A stretch of 64,000 nt of DNA. It comes from an uncultured Massilia sp. (GTDB lineage Bacteria; Pseudomonadota; Gammaproteobacteria; Burkholderiales; Burkholderiaceae). The position numbers and the translations under genes are program-made. The DNA is taken from positions 62,001-126,000 of the forward strand of contig CAMLMV010000015.1 in NCBI GenBank assembly GCA_946481275.1, given 5' to 3'. Positions 16,496 to 25,127 of the stretch are shown in pieces (position 1 is the stretch's first letter; each line of letters opens with the position of its first letter). A model generated the notes under the pieces. It searched no databases. It was given only the letters and a program-made list of their open reading frames with translations, and was not told the origin of the DNA.

Positions 16496-17662
16496 GGCCA
16501 GGGCGGTGCGGCGGATGGGAAAGGATGAGATATACGTGTCCGGATCGGCGCCGTCCCAGACCTTGCCGTCCATGAGCACGGAACGGCGCATCAGGCTCGA
16601 AGACGCCGGCACGCCCGCCAGCACGGCCGCCTCGCGGTACAGGCCCACGCGGTTTACGCGGCCGGCCACGGCCGCGTAATCGACGTCGTCGCGCAGCAGG
16701 CCCCAGCGGCGGTGCTGGGTCATGAACCACATCGCGTCGGACAGGTACGGGAAATTGGCCTCGCCCTCGTCGTGGAAGCGCACGGGGTCGGGATCGATCC
16801 AGCGCTTGCCCAGGCCGTTGTCATATTCGCCATGCAGGCGCGCGGCGATGGCCCGGCGGTCCGCGTTCACGTAGGCGGGACTCGACAGGACTTCCGCCGC
16901 GGCGTCGCGGTTTTCTTCGGACGCGTCGAGCCAGCGCCCCGCTTCCAGCACGGCCGCGATCAGCGAGCGGCATGCGTGCGGATTCGCGTCGACGAAGGCC
17001 GCCGTCGCGCCGAGCGCCTTGCCGGGATGGTCGGGCCAGATGTCCTGGCTCGTGGCGACGGTGAAGCCGCTGCCGTCCAGCTGCGCGCGGGCGCTCCACG
17101 GTTCGCCGGCGCAAAAGCCGTCCATGTGGCCGGCCGCCAGGTTCACGGCCATCTGGCTGGGCGGCACGGTCACCACCTGCGCGTCGCGCACGGGATCGAT
17201 GCCGCCCGCCGCCAGCCAGTAATAGAGAAGCATCGCGTGGTTCCCGGTCGGGAAGGTGTGCGCGAAGGTGAAGCGGCGGGTCCCCTTGCGCATCGCGGCG
17301 GCCAGGGTGCCGAGGTCCGTCACGCCCTGGCGCGCCAGTGCGCGCGACAGGGTGATCGCCTGGCCGTTGCGTGACAAGTTCATCAGCACGGCCATGCGCG
17401 TGGGCGGACTCCCGATGCCGGTCTCCACGCCGTACAGCAAACCATATAGCACGTGCGCCGCGTCGATCTCGCCCTGCAGCAGGCGGTCGCGCATGCCCGA
17501 CCACGAATGCTGGCGCGCGAGTTCGAGCTTGATGCCGTATTTGTCGTCCAGGCCCAGCACGGACGCCATCACGAGGGACGCGCAATCCGTCAGGGGCATG
17601 AAGCCGGCCCTGATCACGGTCTTTTCCGGCCGGTCGGAGCCGGCGATGAATGCGTGAGCCAT
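16487..17662 (-). CDS. nasS: Nitrate-sensing regulator NasS (NrtA-like, cytoplasmic)
   Basis: The 391-residue protein resembles periplasmic nitrate-binding proteins of the NrtA/CmpA type (IRAGFMPLTDCASLVMASVL, FTFAHTFPTGNHAMLLYYWL, GHMDGFCAGEPWSARAQLDG) but starts without signal peptide or lipobox, so it acts in the cytoplasm. In characterised NasS-NasT pairs, NasS holds NasT inactive and releases it when nitrate or nitrite binds. It begins 16 bp after nasT and precedes the leader of narK-nirBD-nas, in agreement with that role. Confidence 0.88.
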   Translation of the reverse strand: MAHAFIAGSDRPEKTVIRAGFMPLTDCASLVMASVLGLDDKYGIKLELARQHSWSGMRDRLLQGEIDAAHVLYGLLYGVETGIGSPPTRMAVLMNLSRNGQAITLSRALARQGVTDLGTLAAAMRKGTRRFTFAHTFPTGNHAMLLYYWLAAGGIDPVRDAQVVTVPPSQMAVNLAAGHMDGFCAGEPWSARAQLDGSGFTVATSQDIWPDHPGKALGATAAFVDANPHACRSLIAAVLEAGRWLDASEENRDAAAEVLSSPAYVNADRRAIAARLHGEYDNGLGKRWIDPDPVRFHDEGEANFPYLSDAMWFMTQHRRWGLLRDDVDYAAVAGRVNRVGLYREAAVLAGVPASSSLMRRSVLMDGKVWDGADPDTYISSFPIRRTALAGA

Positions 17663-17678
17663 CGTTTCCTTTGTCGTT

Positions 17679-18353
17679 CTAGCCGAGTAGATCCTCGACG
17701 TCGAGGATGCGCTGGGCGACTTCGGCCAGCTTGAGCTTCTTGTTCATCGCCATGCTGCGCAGCCGCTGGTAGGCCTCGTCCTCCGTCAGCCGGTTGCGCG
17801 CCATGAGGACGCCCTTGGCCCGTTCGATCAGCTTGCGGTCGGCCAGCTGGCGGCGCGTGTCGGACAGCTCGTCCAGCAGTTTCTGCTCGCGGTTGAAGCG
17901 TTTCATGGCCACGTCCAGCACGGGCTTCACGCGCTCGGCCTGCAGCCCGGCCACGATGTACGCGGACACTCCCGCGTCGATCGCGGCGTCCATGCTGGAC
18001 GGCGTCTGGTCGTCCGTGAACAGGACGATGGGGCGCGGCTCGTCGCGCGTGGCGATGACGATGTGCTCGAGGACGTCGCGCGCGTCCGATTCGCTGTCGA
18101 TGATGATCATGTCCGGCTGGATCTGGGCGATCCGCTCGGGCAGGAAGATGTCGGCGGGGAGAGACGCGACGATGTCGTAGCCGGATTCGAGCAACCCGAT
18201 GCGCAGCGCCGTGTTGCGCCTTGCCTGGGCGGCGAGCGTGGCCTCGTCCGCGGCATCGCTGGACGCGGTGTTGACGACGACGATGCGCAGGGTGCGCTGG
18301 ACCTTGGACGGCGATTTCATGCCCTTTGGATATGCAAGTTCCGGGCCAGCCAT
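17679..18353 (-). CDS. nasT: ANTAR-domain antiterminator NasT
   Basis: A receiver-like domain fills the first two thirds (LRIVVVNTASSDAADEATL, then IIIDSESDARDVLEHIVIA) and is followed by a coiled-coil helix and the C-terminal ANTAR domain. The latter shows the conserved pattern ERAKGVLMARNRLTEDEAY and LRSMAMNKKLKLAEVAQRIL. It binds hexaloop RNA and prevents termination in the nas leader when released by NasS. The start is uncertain: ATG 18353 gives 224 residues, ATG 18320 gives 213 and begins nearer the conserved part; neither has a clear ribosome-binding site. The gene is divergent from two small genes. Confidence 0.9.
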   Translation of the reverse strand: MAGPELAYPKGMKSPSKVQRTLRIVVVNTASSDAADEATLAAQARRNTALRIGLLESGYDIVASLPADIFLPERIAQIQPDMIIIDSESDARDVLEHIVIATRDEPRPIVLFTDDQTPSSMDAAIDAGVSAYIVAGLQAERVKPVLDVAMKRFNREQKLLDELSDTRRQLADRKLIERAKGVLMARNRLTEDEAYQRLRSMAMNKKLKLAEVAQRILDVEDLLG

Positions 18354-18451
18354 TCAGATATTCATGTTCGGTATGTCGAGAGTACGAATCAACATTAGTT
18401 GTCGCACAGAAAATATTCACAAAACGCATGGGAAGCATCACAAATCAAAAG

Positions 18452-18480
18452 TTCATTTATGACGCGGTTATCCCTATACT
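18452..18480 (+). promoter_or_regulatory. Sigma-70-type promoter candidate for the small gene pair
   Basis: A good -10 element TATACT (18475-18480) lies 17 bp after a weak -35-like TTCATT (18452-18457). It would start transcription around 18487, about 30 bases before the first small gene. Support is sequence similarity only. Confidence 0.45.
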
Positions 18481-18517
18481 GCATCGCAACACGACAGATT
18501 TCTCACCGGAGATGACC

Positions 18518-18775
18518 ATGAACACCGCAACGCTCAACCAGGCACAGAACAAGACTCTGCGCCAGCACATTGCTGACACCCTGGGCAAGATCCGCACCTT
18601 TGCGATCGAACTGTATGAAGCGCACGGCGGCCTGATCGTACCGGACGCCGCCCAACCGGGCAGCGGCGCCCTGGCCCGCCGCAAGATGCAGCAGCAGGCC
18701 GGCATCATCATCCTGGGCCCGTTCTGCGCAGCCGCGCTCGCTCCGGAAGCTGTCCGCGAAACGCCGAACAATTAA
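18518..18775 (+). CDS. Small protein of unknown function (85 aa)
   Basis: I do not recognise a family. The ATG at 18518 has CGGAG at ideal spacing, and codon use matches well-expressed neighbours. The N-terminal half is polar and probably helical (NQAQNKTLRQHIADTLGKIR, then TFAIELYEAHGGLIVPDAAQ). The C-terminal part has a short hydrophobic segment, AGIIILGPFCAAALAPEA, preceded by the basic stretch ALARRKMQQQ. It is followed 19 bp later by a second small gene and then by a terminator, so the two form a bicistronic unit divergent from nasT. Confidence 0.65.
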   Translation: MNTATLNQAQNKTLRQHIADTLGKIRTFAIELYEAHGGLIVPDAAQPGSGALARRKMQQQAGIIILGPFCAAALAPEAVRETPNN

Positions 18776-18794
18776 TCAAGCCAAGGATACAGAC

Positions 18795-18965
18795 ATGACC
18801 CCGATCGAATACCTCACCGTCGCCATCGCCGCAGCCGCCGTCGTCACCCGCATCGTGATGTTCGTGCGTAACCCGTCGCTGACCGCCCCGTCCGAACTGT
18901 GGCTGGCCCAAGAGCCGACCGAACTGTGGATGGGTGAGTACGCGAAGCCGAAAGCAGCCGCGTAA
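18795..18965 (+). CDS. Small membrane-anchored protein of unknown function (56 aa)
   Basis: This short frame starts at ATG 18795 behind AAGGA and ends at a TAA just before a strong terminator. The first 25 residues form a hydrophobic helix (IEYLTVAIAAAAVVTRIVMF). The rest is polar and contains a near repeat, SELWLAQEP followed by TELWMGEYA, ending in KPKAAA. No family is recognised. Good ribosome-binding site, codon usage and operon position argue that it is real. The membrane topology suggests an anchored partner of the preceding 85-residue protein, which is inference. Confidence 0.6.
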   Translation: MTPIEYLTVAIAAAAVVTRIVMFVRNPSLTAPSELWLAQEPTELWMGEYAKPKAAA

Positions 18966-18991
18966 CATCAAGCTGACCACATCGTCTCCAC

Positions 18992-19022
18992 ACGCCCGGC
19001 ATTGGCCGGGCGTTGTCTTTTG
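18992..19022 (+). terminator. Intrinsic terminator after the small gene pair
   Basis: ACGCCCGGC and GCCGGGCGT form a perfect 9-bp stem with a 4-nt loop (ATTG), followed by TGTCTTTT. It begins 27 bp after the stop codon of the 56-residue gene and closes the transcription unit before the S9 peptidase. Confidence 0.8.
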
Positions 19023-19179
19023 TGCGCCGCAATATCGCCTGTGTACGCTGCCGTACTTACGCAGGCGCGCCACTCTTCCTGGCGAATCCGCCCAGCACCA
19101 TAGTCGGCTGAGCTAGAATGCTTTTTTGCAATTTCTCACCAAGAAAAGCATTCTTGTTCTTCATTTATCCATCCGACTG

Positions 19180-21546
19180 ATGATGCGACTCCCTGTCCTT
19201 ACCGTTCTCGCCGCACTGCTGGCGCTGCCCGCCGCCGCCTCGACACCCGTGACCCTCGACCAGGCCATGGCCAACCCCGACTGGATCGGTCCTCCCGTGG
19301 AAGCGGCGTGGTGGAACTGGGACGGCAAGCAGGTCATCTATCGACAGAAGCGCGCCGGCTCGCCGCTGCGCGACACGTATCGCGTGAACGCGGCGAAGGC
19401 CGGCACGGCGGCGCAGGTGACGGACGCCGAACACGCCAAGCTGGACAGCCCGGAAATGCTGTACAACCGCGCCCGCACCCGCGCCATCGTCGTGCGCAAC
19501 GGCGACCTGTTCGAACGCGACCTGAAATCGGGCGCCCTCGTGCAGATCACGCGCGGCAACGGCGTGACGATCCAGGCCGTCCAGTACACGGCCGACGAGC
19601 GCGGCGTGCAGTACCGCGTCGGCGACGACTGGTTCGCGTGGGACCGCAACGACCGCGTCGCCGGTCCCGTCGCCCTGCCGCGCGCGGCCAAGGATCCGAA
19701 CGTGACGGAAGCGGACGCGCTGCGCGACATGCAGCTGCGCCTGTCGACGATCCTCAAGCGCCAGAAGGACGAGCGCGACGCCACCCGCGCACAGGCCGAG
19801 GAACTGCGCCGCGCCGACCCGACCCGCGCGCCCTCGCCCATCTACCTGGGCGACAAGGTCACGATCGTCAACAGCGCCCTGTCGCCGGACGGCCGCTGGC
19901 TGCTCGTCGTCACGGGCCCGAAGAACGCGGACAAGGGCCGCGCCGGCAAGATGCCCCGCTACGTGACGGAAAGCGGCTACGAGGAATTCTCGGAAGAGCG
20001 CACGCGCGTGGGCCGCAACAACCCTGCGGGCCACGGCTTGAAACTCGTGAACCTCGCGACGCGCGAGGTGAAGGACCTGTCCCTGGACGCCCTGCCCGGC
20101 ATCGCCGTCGACCCGCTGGCCAAACTGCGCGCGGAGCGCAAGCTCGACCCGCTCAAGGGCAACCGTCCGGTGATGATCGGCTTCGACGGCGAGGCGATCA
20201 CGTGGAGCCAGAACGGCGCCAACGTGGCCGTCATGTTGCGCTCCGTGGACAACAAGGACCGCTGGATCGCCACCGTGGACCTGCCCCGCGCGGCGCTCCA
20301 GTCCGTGCACCGCCTGACGGACGAAGCGTGGGTCAACTACGACAACAACGAGTTCGGCTGGCTGCCGGACGGCTCGACCCTGTGGTACCTGTCGGAAGAA
20401 AGCGGCTACGCGCACCTGTACGTGCGCGACGCGGCCGGCCGCACGCGCGCGCTCACGCAAGGACAATGGGAAGCGGGCGACGTCGCGTGGTCGGCGGACG
20501 GCCGCACGGCCTGGCTGCTGTGCAACCGCAAGGCGCCGCACACGTACGAAGTCTGCACCGTCGACGCGGCGAACGGCGCCACGCGCGAAGTCAGCAGCCT
20601 CGCGGGCGTGCAGGACTTCCGCCTGTCGCCGGACCAGAACAGGCTGCTCGTGCATTATTCCGGCCCGTACCTGCCGGCGCAACTCGCGACGGTGCCGTCG
20701 CACGGCGGCGAGGCCGTCAGGCTGACGGACACGCGCACGCCGGATTTCAAGGCGCGCGAGTGGATCCAGCCGCAGTTCGTGACGATCCCGTCGACGCACG
20801 GCGCCGATCCGATCTGGGCCAAGCTGTACCGCCCCGCGCAGCTCGAGCCGGGCAAAAAATATCCGGTGGTGATGTTCGTGCATGGCGCGGGCTATCTGCA
20901 GAACGTCACGCAGCGCTACACGCCTTACTTCCGCGAGCAGATGTTCCACAACCTGCTCGTGCAGAACGGCTACGTCGTCCTCGACATGGACTACCGCGCG
21001 TCGAAGGGCTATGGCGTCAAATGGCGCACTGCGATCTACCGCCAGATGGGCCATCCGGAACTGGACGATTACCTGGACGGCGTGAACTGGATGATCGCGA
21101 ACCAGCAGGGCGACGCGGCCCGCGTGGGCATCTACGGCGGCAGCTACGGCGGCTTCATGACCCTGATGGGCATGCTGCGCGCACCTAGCGTCTTCAAGGC
21201 CGGCGCCGCGCTGCGTCCCGTGACCGACTGGACCACGTACAACCACGAGTACACGGCCAACATCCTGAATACGCCGGACCTGGATCCAGAGGCGTATAAA
21301 ACGTCGTCGCCGATCGAGTACGCGCAGAACCTGGAGGGCCACCTCCTGATCGCGCACGGCATGATCGACGATAACGTATTCTTCCAGGACTCCGTGCGCA
21401 TGGCCCAGCGGCTGATCGAACTGAAAAAGGACCACTGGGAGCTGGCGCCGTATCCGCTGGAGCGGCATTCGTTCGTGCAGCCGGAGGCGTGGTACGACGA
21501 ATATCGGCGGATCTACCAGCTGTTCGAGCGGACCTTGAAGCAGTAG
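19180..21546 (+). CDS. S9-family prolyl oligopeptidase-type peptidase, secreted
   Basis: From the ATG at 19180 this is a 788-residue protein with a signal peptide (VLTVLAALLALPAAA). An in-frame TTG at 19126 would give an unlikely hydrophilic extension. An N-terminal beta-propeller of the DPP-IV type covers about residues 30-520, with WD-like blades. The alpha/beta-hydrolase domain holds the triad: Ser in GIYGGSYGGFMT, Asp in HGMIDDNVFF and His in LERHSFVQPEAW. Such exported enzymes cleave short proline-containing or other peptides in the periplasm. The gene stands alone and converges on puuD with no gap. Confidence 0.9.
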   Translation: MMRLPVLTVLAALLALPAAASTPVTLDQAMANPDWIGPPVEAAWWNWDGKQVIYRQKRAGSPLRDTYRVNAAKAGTAAQVTDAEHAKLDSPEMLYNRARTRAIVVRNGDLFERDLKSGALVQITRGNGVTIQAVQYTADERGVQYRVGDDWFAWDRNDRVAGPVALPRAAKDPNVTEADALRDMQLRLSTILKRQKDERDATRAQAEELRRADPTRAPSPIYLGDKVTIVNSALSPDGRWLLVVTGPKNADKGRAGKMPRYVTESGYEEFSEERTRVGRNNPAGHGLKLVNLATREVKDLSLDALPGIAVDPLAKLRAERKLDPLKGNRPVMIGFDGEAITWSQNGANVAVMLRSVDNKDRWIATVDLPRAALQSVHRLTDEAWVNYDNNEFGWLPDGSTLWYLSEESGYAHLYVRDAAGRTRALTQGQWEAGDVAWSADGRTAWLLCNRKAPHTYEVCTVDAANGATREVSSLAGVQDFRLSPDQNRLLVHYSGPYLPAQLATVPSHGGEAVRLTDTRTPDFKAREWIQPQFVTIPSTHGADPIWAKLYRPAQLEPGKKYPVVMFVHGAGYLQNVTQRYTPYFREQMFHNLLVQNGYVVLDMDYRASKGYGVKWRTAIYRQMGHPELDDYLDGVNWMIANQQGDAARVGIYGGSYGGFMTLMGMLRAPSVFKAGAALRPVTDWTTYNHEYTANILNTPDLDPEAYKTSSPIEYAQNLEGHLLIAHGMIDDNVFFQDSVRMAQRLIELKKDHWELAPYPLERHSFVQPEAWYDEYRRIYQLFERTLKQ

Positions 21547-22749
21547 TTATTTCGTCTTCGCCCCCGCTTCGAACCACGCGCCCAGCTCGGCGCGTTCCGC
21601 CTCCGTCATATTGGTCATGTTCGCCAGCGGCATCGCCTTGAGCTGCACGGCCTGCTGATAGATGCGGGGCGCGTTCTGCGCGATGCCGTGCACGTCGTCC
21701 AGCATCACGCCGGCCGGCGCGCTCGCGAACCCGGGCTGCGTCGGATGCGCCGCGTGGCACGACACGCAGCGCGCGCGCAGGATCGTCTCCACCCGCGCAA
21801 ACGGCACCGCTTCCGCCGACATACTGGGCCGCGGCGGCGCCAATAGCACCGCGAGCCCCAGCAGCAGCGCCACGCCGATCGCCGGATACACCCACTCCAC
21901 GCGGCCCTTGTGGCGCAGGTTGAAGAAGTGGCGGATGAAGACGCCGGCCGCCATGATCGTGCCCAGCACGGCCCACGCATGCGGGTGGCGGTAGGTCATC
22001 GCGAAGTGGTTGCTGATCATGATGAACAGCACCGGCAACGTGAAATAGTTGTTGTGGACGCTGCGCTGCTTGCCGCGAATGCCGTAGACGGGATCCGGTT
22101 TTTGCCCCGCGCGCATCGCCGCCACCATCTTGCGCTGGCCGGGGATGATCACCATGGCCACGTTCGCGACCATGATCGTGCCGATCATCGCGCCCACGTG
22201 GATGTACGCCGCGCGGCCGCTGAGGAAGTGCGTGAGCATCCAGGCCGCGCCGACCAGCAGCGCAAAGACCACGACGCCGAACGCGAGATCGTGCCTGCCG
22301 AGCGGCGAACGGCACAGCAGGTCGTACACGATCCAGCCGGCGACGAGGCTCCCGAGCCCGAGCCCGATGGCCTGTCCGCTCGTGAGGTCGGCCACGCTGC
22401 GATCGACCATCATCGCCTGCGCATTCAGCCAGTACACGATGACGAGCAGCGCAAAGCCCGACAGCCACGTCGAATACGCTTCCCATTTGAACCAGTGCAG
22501 CTCCGCCGGCAGCTCGGCCGGCGCGACGAGGTATTTCTGCGGATTGTAGAAGCCGCCGCCGTGCACGGCCCACAGCTCGCCCGCCACGCCCTTCTTCGCG
22601 AGCTCGGAACCGGCTGCCGGCGGGCGCAGCGAATTGTCCAGCCAGACGAAGTAGAACGACGCGCCGATCCAGGCAATGCCGGTGATGACGTGCAGCCAGC
22701 GCACCAGCATGTTCATCCATTCGAGTATGTACGGGACCAGGTAGTCCAT
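21547..22749 (-). CDS. puuD: Urate hydroxylase PuuD (membrane protein fused to cytochrome c)
   Basis: This 400-residue protein has about eight membrane helices in its first 310 residues (NMLVRWLHVITGIAWIGASF at the start, the DUF989/urate oxidase N domain), then a C-terminal cytochrome c domain with one heme site, CVSCH. PuuD oxidises urate to 5-hydroxyisourate and feeds electrons to the respiratory chain. GAGGAG precedes the ATG at 22749. No other urate or allantoin genes are adjacent, so the rest of purine breakdown must be elsewhere. A LysR gene is divergent. Confidence 0.9.
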   Translation of the reverse strand: MDYLVPYILEWMNMLVRWLHVITGIAWIGASFYFVWLDNSLRPPAAGSELAKKGVAGELWAVHGGGFYNPQKYLVAPAELPAELHWFKWEAYSTWLSGFALLVIVYWLNAQAMMVDRSVADLTSGQAIGLGLGSLVAGWIVYDLLCRSPLGRHDLAFGVVVFALLVGAAWMLTHFLSGRAAYIHVGAMIGTIMVANVAMVIIPGQRKMVAAMRAGQKPDPVYGIRGKQRSVHNNYFTLPVLFIMISNHFAMTYRHPHAWAVLGTIMAAGVFIRHFFNLRHKGRVEWVYPAIGVALLLGLAVLLAPPRPSMSAEAVPFARVETILRARCVSCHAAHPTQPGFASAPAGVMLDDVHGIAQNAPRIYQQAVQLKAMPLANMTNMTEAERAELGAWFEAGAKTK

Positions 22750-22816
22750 CTAGGCTCCTCAGCGTGACCGGCAGGCGACACCGTCGTCGATATAGTTTCT
22801 AGAACATGAAAAATAT

Positions 22817-22844
22817 CGTATATTTAAAATCAGACTACGTATAT
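22817..22844. promoter_or_regulatory. Direct repeats CGTATAT between puuD and its LysR gene
   Basis: Two copies of CGTATAT (22817-22823 and 22838-22844) are spaced 21 bp apart, two helical turns, inside the AT-rich 118-bp divergent gap. They may be binding sites of the LysR protein or part of the promoters. This is a position and symmetry argument only. Confidence 0.35.
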
Positions 22845-22867
22845 AACAATCCTATAAAAAATTCCCC

Positions 22868-23806
22868 ATGTCCAGCCTGCCACAGCACCTCGACCTGCAC
22901 CTGATCCGCATCCTTTATCTGCTGCTCGTCGAGAAGAACGTCTCGCGCGTCGCCCTCAAGCTGAACCAGCCGCAGCCGTCGATTTCCGCCTCGCTGCGCA
23001 AGCTGCGCGAGCTGACGGGCGACCCGCTGCTCGTGCGCGGCGCGCGCGGCATGGTGCCGACGCAGCACGGCGAAAGCCTGCTCAAGCCGGCCAAGCGCAT
23101 CCTCGACGAGACGGAGAGCCTGTTCGTCCGCAAGACGCCGTTCGTGCCGGAACAGGCCGACCGCACGTTCCACATCGCCGCGCCCGACTACCTCGACACG
23201 CAGTTCCTGCCGGGCGTCGTCGCGTCGATCCGGCGCGGCGCGCCGAACAGCCGGGTGACGATCCACCACCTGGGCCCGGGCACGGACTACCTGCGCATGC
23301 TGTCGGACGGCGAGATGGACCTCGTCATCGCCAACTGGGACGAGCCGCCGTCGCACCTGCACATCTCGAAACTGTTCGAAGACCCGATCATCTGCACGAT
23401 GCGCGCCGACAGCGCCTATGCGAAACGCACGGCGTCCGACGCGATGACGGTCGAGGACTACCTCACGCTGCCCCATATCGCGCCGACGGCCATGCTGCCC
23501 GGCTACCACGGCGTGATCGACGCCTTCCTCGAGCGGCAAGGCATGCACCGCAAGGTGGCTGTCGAATCGCCCTATTTCGGCCTGATCCCGTACATGCTCA
23601 CGCAGACGGACCTCGTGCTGACGACGGGCCGCCAGTTCATCCGCTTCTACGAAAAGACGCTGCCGCTGAAAAACTTCACGGTGCCGATCAAGTTCCCACC
23701 GATGCGATTTTATCAACTGTGGCACCAGCGCGTGCACCAGTCGCCCGAGCACAAGTGGCTGCGCGACCAGGTGACGGCCGCGGCCAAGGTGGTGGTCAAT
23801 CGCTGA
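22868..23806 (+). CDS. LysR-family regulator, likely controlling puuD
   Basis: The 312-residue protein begins with the helix-turn-helix LIRILYLLLVEKNVSRVALKL, then QPSISASLRKLRELTGD, the NodD/NahR-like form in which the recognition helix is followed by RKL. The effector domain covers residues about 95-300 (FHIAAPDYLDTQFLPGVVAS). The ATG at 22868 lies 118 bp from the puuD start on the other strand. Divergence and the shared gap suggest control of urate oxidation; the inducer could be urate or a derivative. Confidence 0.85.
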   Translation: MSSLPQHLDLHLIRILYLLLVEKNVSRVALKLNQPQPSISASLRKLRELTGDPLLVRGARGMVPTQHGESLLKPAKRILDETESLFVRKTPFVPEQADRTFHIAAPDYLDTQFLPGVVASIRRGAPNSRVTIHHLGPGTDYLRMLSDGEMDLVIANWDEPPSHLHISKLFEDPIICTMRADSAYAKRTASDAMTVEDYLTLPHIAPTAMLPGYHGVIDAFLERQGMHRKVAVESPYFGLIPYMLTQTDLVLTTGRQFIRFYEKTLPLKNFTVPIKFPPMRFYQLWHQRVHQSPEHKWLRDQVTAAAKVVVNR

Positions 23807-23865
23807 ACGCGCCGGCGGAAATCCGTGTAAAAATCACGTGTGGCAAAAAATATTTGCGGGACGCA

Positions 23866-23895
23866 TGAACCTTGGCGCGGTCGGCGGGTATTCAC
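23866..23895 (+). promoter_or_regulatory. ECF-type promoter in front of the sigma factor gene
   Basis: TGAACCTTGG (from 23866) resembles ECF -35 elements (GAACTT class). The second element ATTCAC begins 24 bp later at 23890. The same two elements with the same spacing occur at 27112-27141 before the TIGR03118 gene. A start about 7 bp after the second element leaves a short leader before the GTG at 23920. Autoregulation by the sigma factor is inferred. Confidence 0.6.
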
Positions 23896-23919
23896 CTCAA
23901 AACAGCAGAGAGCGCATGC

Positions 23920-24489
23920 GTGGACGGAAAACTTGAAGGAGCGGCCGGGAACGAGGCCAGCCTGGTGGGTCGGGTCGCGGCCGGGGACCGGCGCGCCTTC
24001 GAGATGCTGTACCGTGCTTATTTTCCGCGCCTGGCGCGCTTCCTGCAACGGATGACGCGCAGCGTGCCGCTGATCGAGGAAATCGTCAACGACACCCTGC
24101 TCGTCGTCTGGCAGAAAGCCGCCACGTTCGACGGCAGCTGCAAGGTGTCGACCTGGGTGTTCGCGATCGCCTACCGCAAGGCCTGCAAGGCCCTGCACGC
24201 CCTCGACGAGCCGCTGGACGCCGCGGCCGACGAGTACGCGGCGGACGACGCGGGCCGGCCCGACTGGCGCTTCGAGCAGCAGCGCCTCGCGCACGCCGTC
24301 GACGCCGCCCTCGCCGCCTTGCCGCTGGCGCAGCGGGCCGCGTTCCAGCTGACCTTCTATCACGACATGGGCTACGCAGAAATCGCAGAAATCATGGAAT
24401 GTCCCGTCAACACCGTCAAAACGCGCCTGTTCCACGCGCGCCGCCGCCTGGCAACGCTGCTGGAAGACCAGCTGGAGATCCGGCCATGA
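23920..24489 (+). CDS. ECF-type RNA polymerase sigma factor
   Basis: The protein has region 2 (AFEMLYRAYFPRLARFLQRM, then LIEEIVNDTLLVVWQKAATF) and region 4 (YHDMGYAEIAEIMECPVNTV, then KTRLFHARRRLATLL). I place the start at GTG 23920 (189 residues), which has GAGAG upstream; a TTG at 23872 would fall inside the candidate promoter. Its stop overlaps the anti-sigma start (ATGA), so the two are translationally coupled. It should direct RNA polymerase to its own promoter and to the matching promoter at 27112, probably in response to an envelope signal. Confidence 0.88.
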   Translation: MDGKLEGAAGNEASLVGRVAAGDRRAFEMLYRAYFPRLARFLQRMTRSVPLIEEIVNDTLLVVWQKAATFDGSCKVSTWVFAIAYRKACKALHALDEPLDAAADEYAADDAGRPDWRFEQQRLAHAVDAALAALPLAQRAAFQLTFYHDMGYAEIAEIMECPVNTVKTRLFHARRRLATLLEDQLEIRP

Positions 24490-25127
24490 ATCCGTCCACC
24501 GATCACCTCGAGGCCCAGGACGCCCTGCCCTGGCTCGCCAACGGCACCCTCGCCGGCGCCGAACTGGAACGCGTGCAGGCCCACGTGGAAAGCTGCGCGC
24601 ACTGCCGCGCCGACCTCGCCCTGCTGCGCACGGTGCATGCGGCCGGGCCGGGCCAGGACCTGGACTTCGATCCGGACCGCGCGCTCGCGCGCTTAGTTGA
24701 GCACCTGCCGCAGCTGGATGCCGCACCGGCGCAGGAACAAACAGGCCTGCTGCAACGCTGGCGCAACCGCGTCGCCGCCAACGACCGCACCTGGCTGCGC
24801 GCCGCCGTCGCCGCGCAGTTCTGCGCGATCGCCGTGCTGGCCGCGCTGCTGGCGCGCCCTTCCGCGCAGCCGGACAGCTACCACGTCCTCGGCGCCGCCG
24901 GCGCGAACGGCATGGCGCGCGTGGTCGTGACCTTCCGGCCCGACACGCCGGAAGCGGAGCTGCGCCGCATCGTGCGCGCCAGCGGTGCGCGCATCGTCGG
25001 CGGGCCCACCGTCACGGATGCGTGGCTGGTCGGCGCGGACGGCCGGCTCGACCCCGTGCTGGCCCGGCTGCGCGCGGAACCGGCGGTGACGCTGGCCGAA
25101 CCGCTCGTCGTGGACAAGCAGCCGTGA
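24486..25127 (+). CDS. Membrane anti-sigma factor with zinc finger and propeptide-like tail
   Basis: The 213-residue protein has the ZAS motif HVESCAHC (His33, Cys37, Cys40), which binds zinc and clamps ECF sigma factors. One membrane helix lies at about residues 103-122 (AAVAAQFCAIAVLAALLA). The periplasmic tail of roughly 90 residues (RVVVTFRPDTPEAELRRIVR, ASGARIVGGPTVTDAWLVG, LARLRAEPAVTLAEPL) has the beta-alpha-beta-beta-alpha-beta pattern of subtilase propeptides/I9 inhibitors. The next gene encodes a subtilase. The tail may bind the protease or act as the sensor cleaved to release the sigma factor; that link is inference. Confidence 0.85.
   Translation: MNPSTDHLEAQDALPWLANGTLAGAELERVQAHVESCAHCRADLALLRTVHAAGPGQDLDFDPDRALARLVEHLPQLDAAPAQEQTGLLQRWRNRVAANDRTWLRAAVAAQFCAIAVLAALLARPSAQPDSYHVLGAAGANGMARVVVTFRPDTPEAELRRIVRASGARIVGGPTVTDAWLVGADGRLDPVLARLRAEPAVTLAEPLVVDKQP

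Noticed and set aside
23872..23919. TTG start giving a longer ECF sigma factor
   Set aside because: It would lie inside the promoter shared with the lipoprotein gene and has no ribosome-binding site; GTG 23920 fits better.
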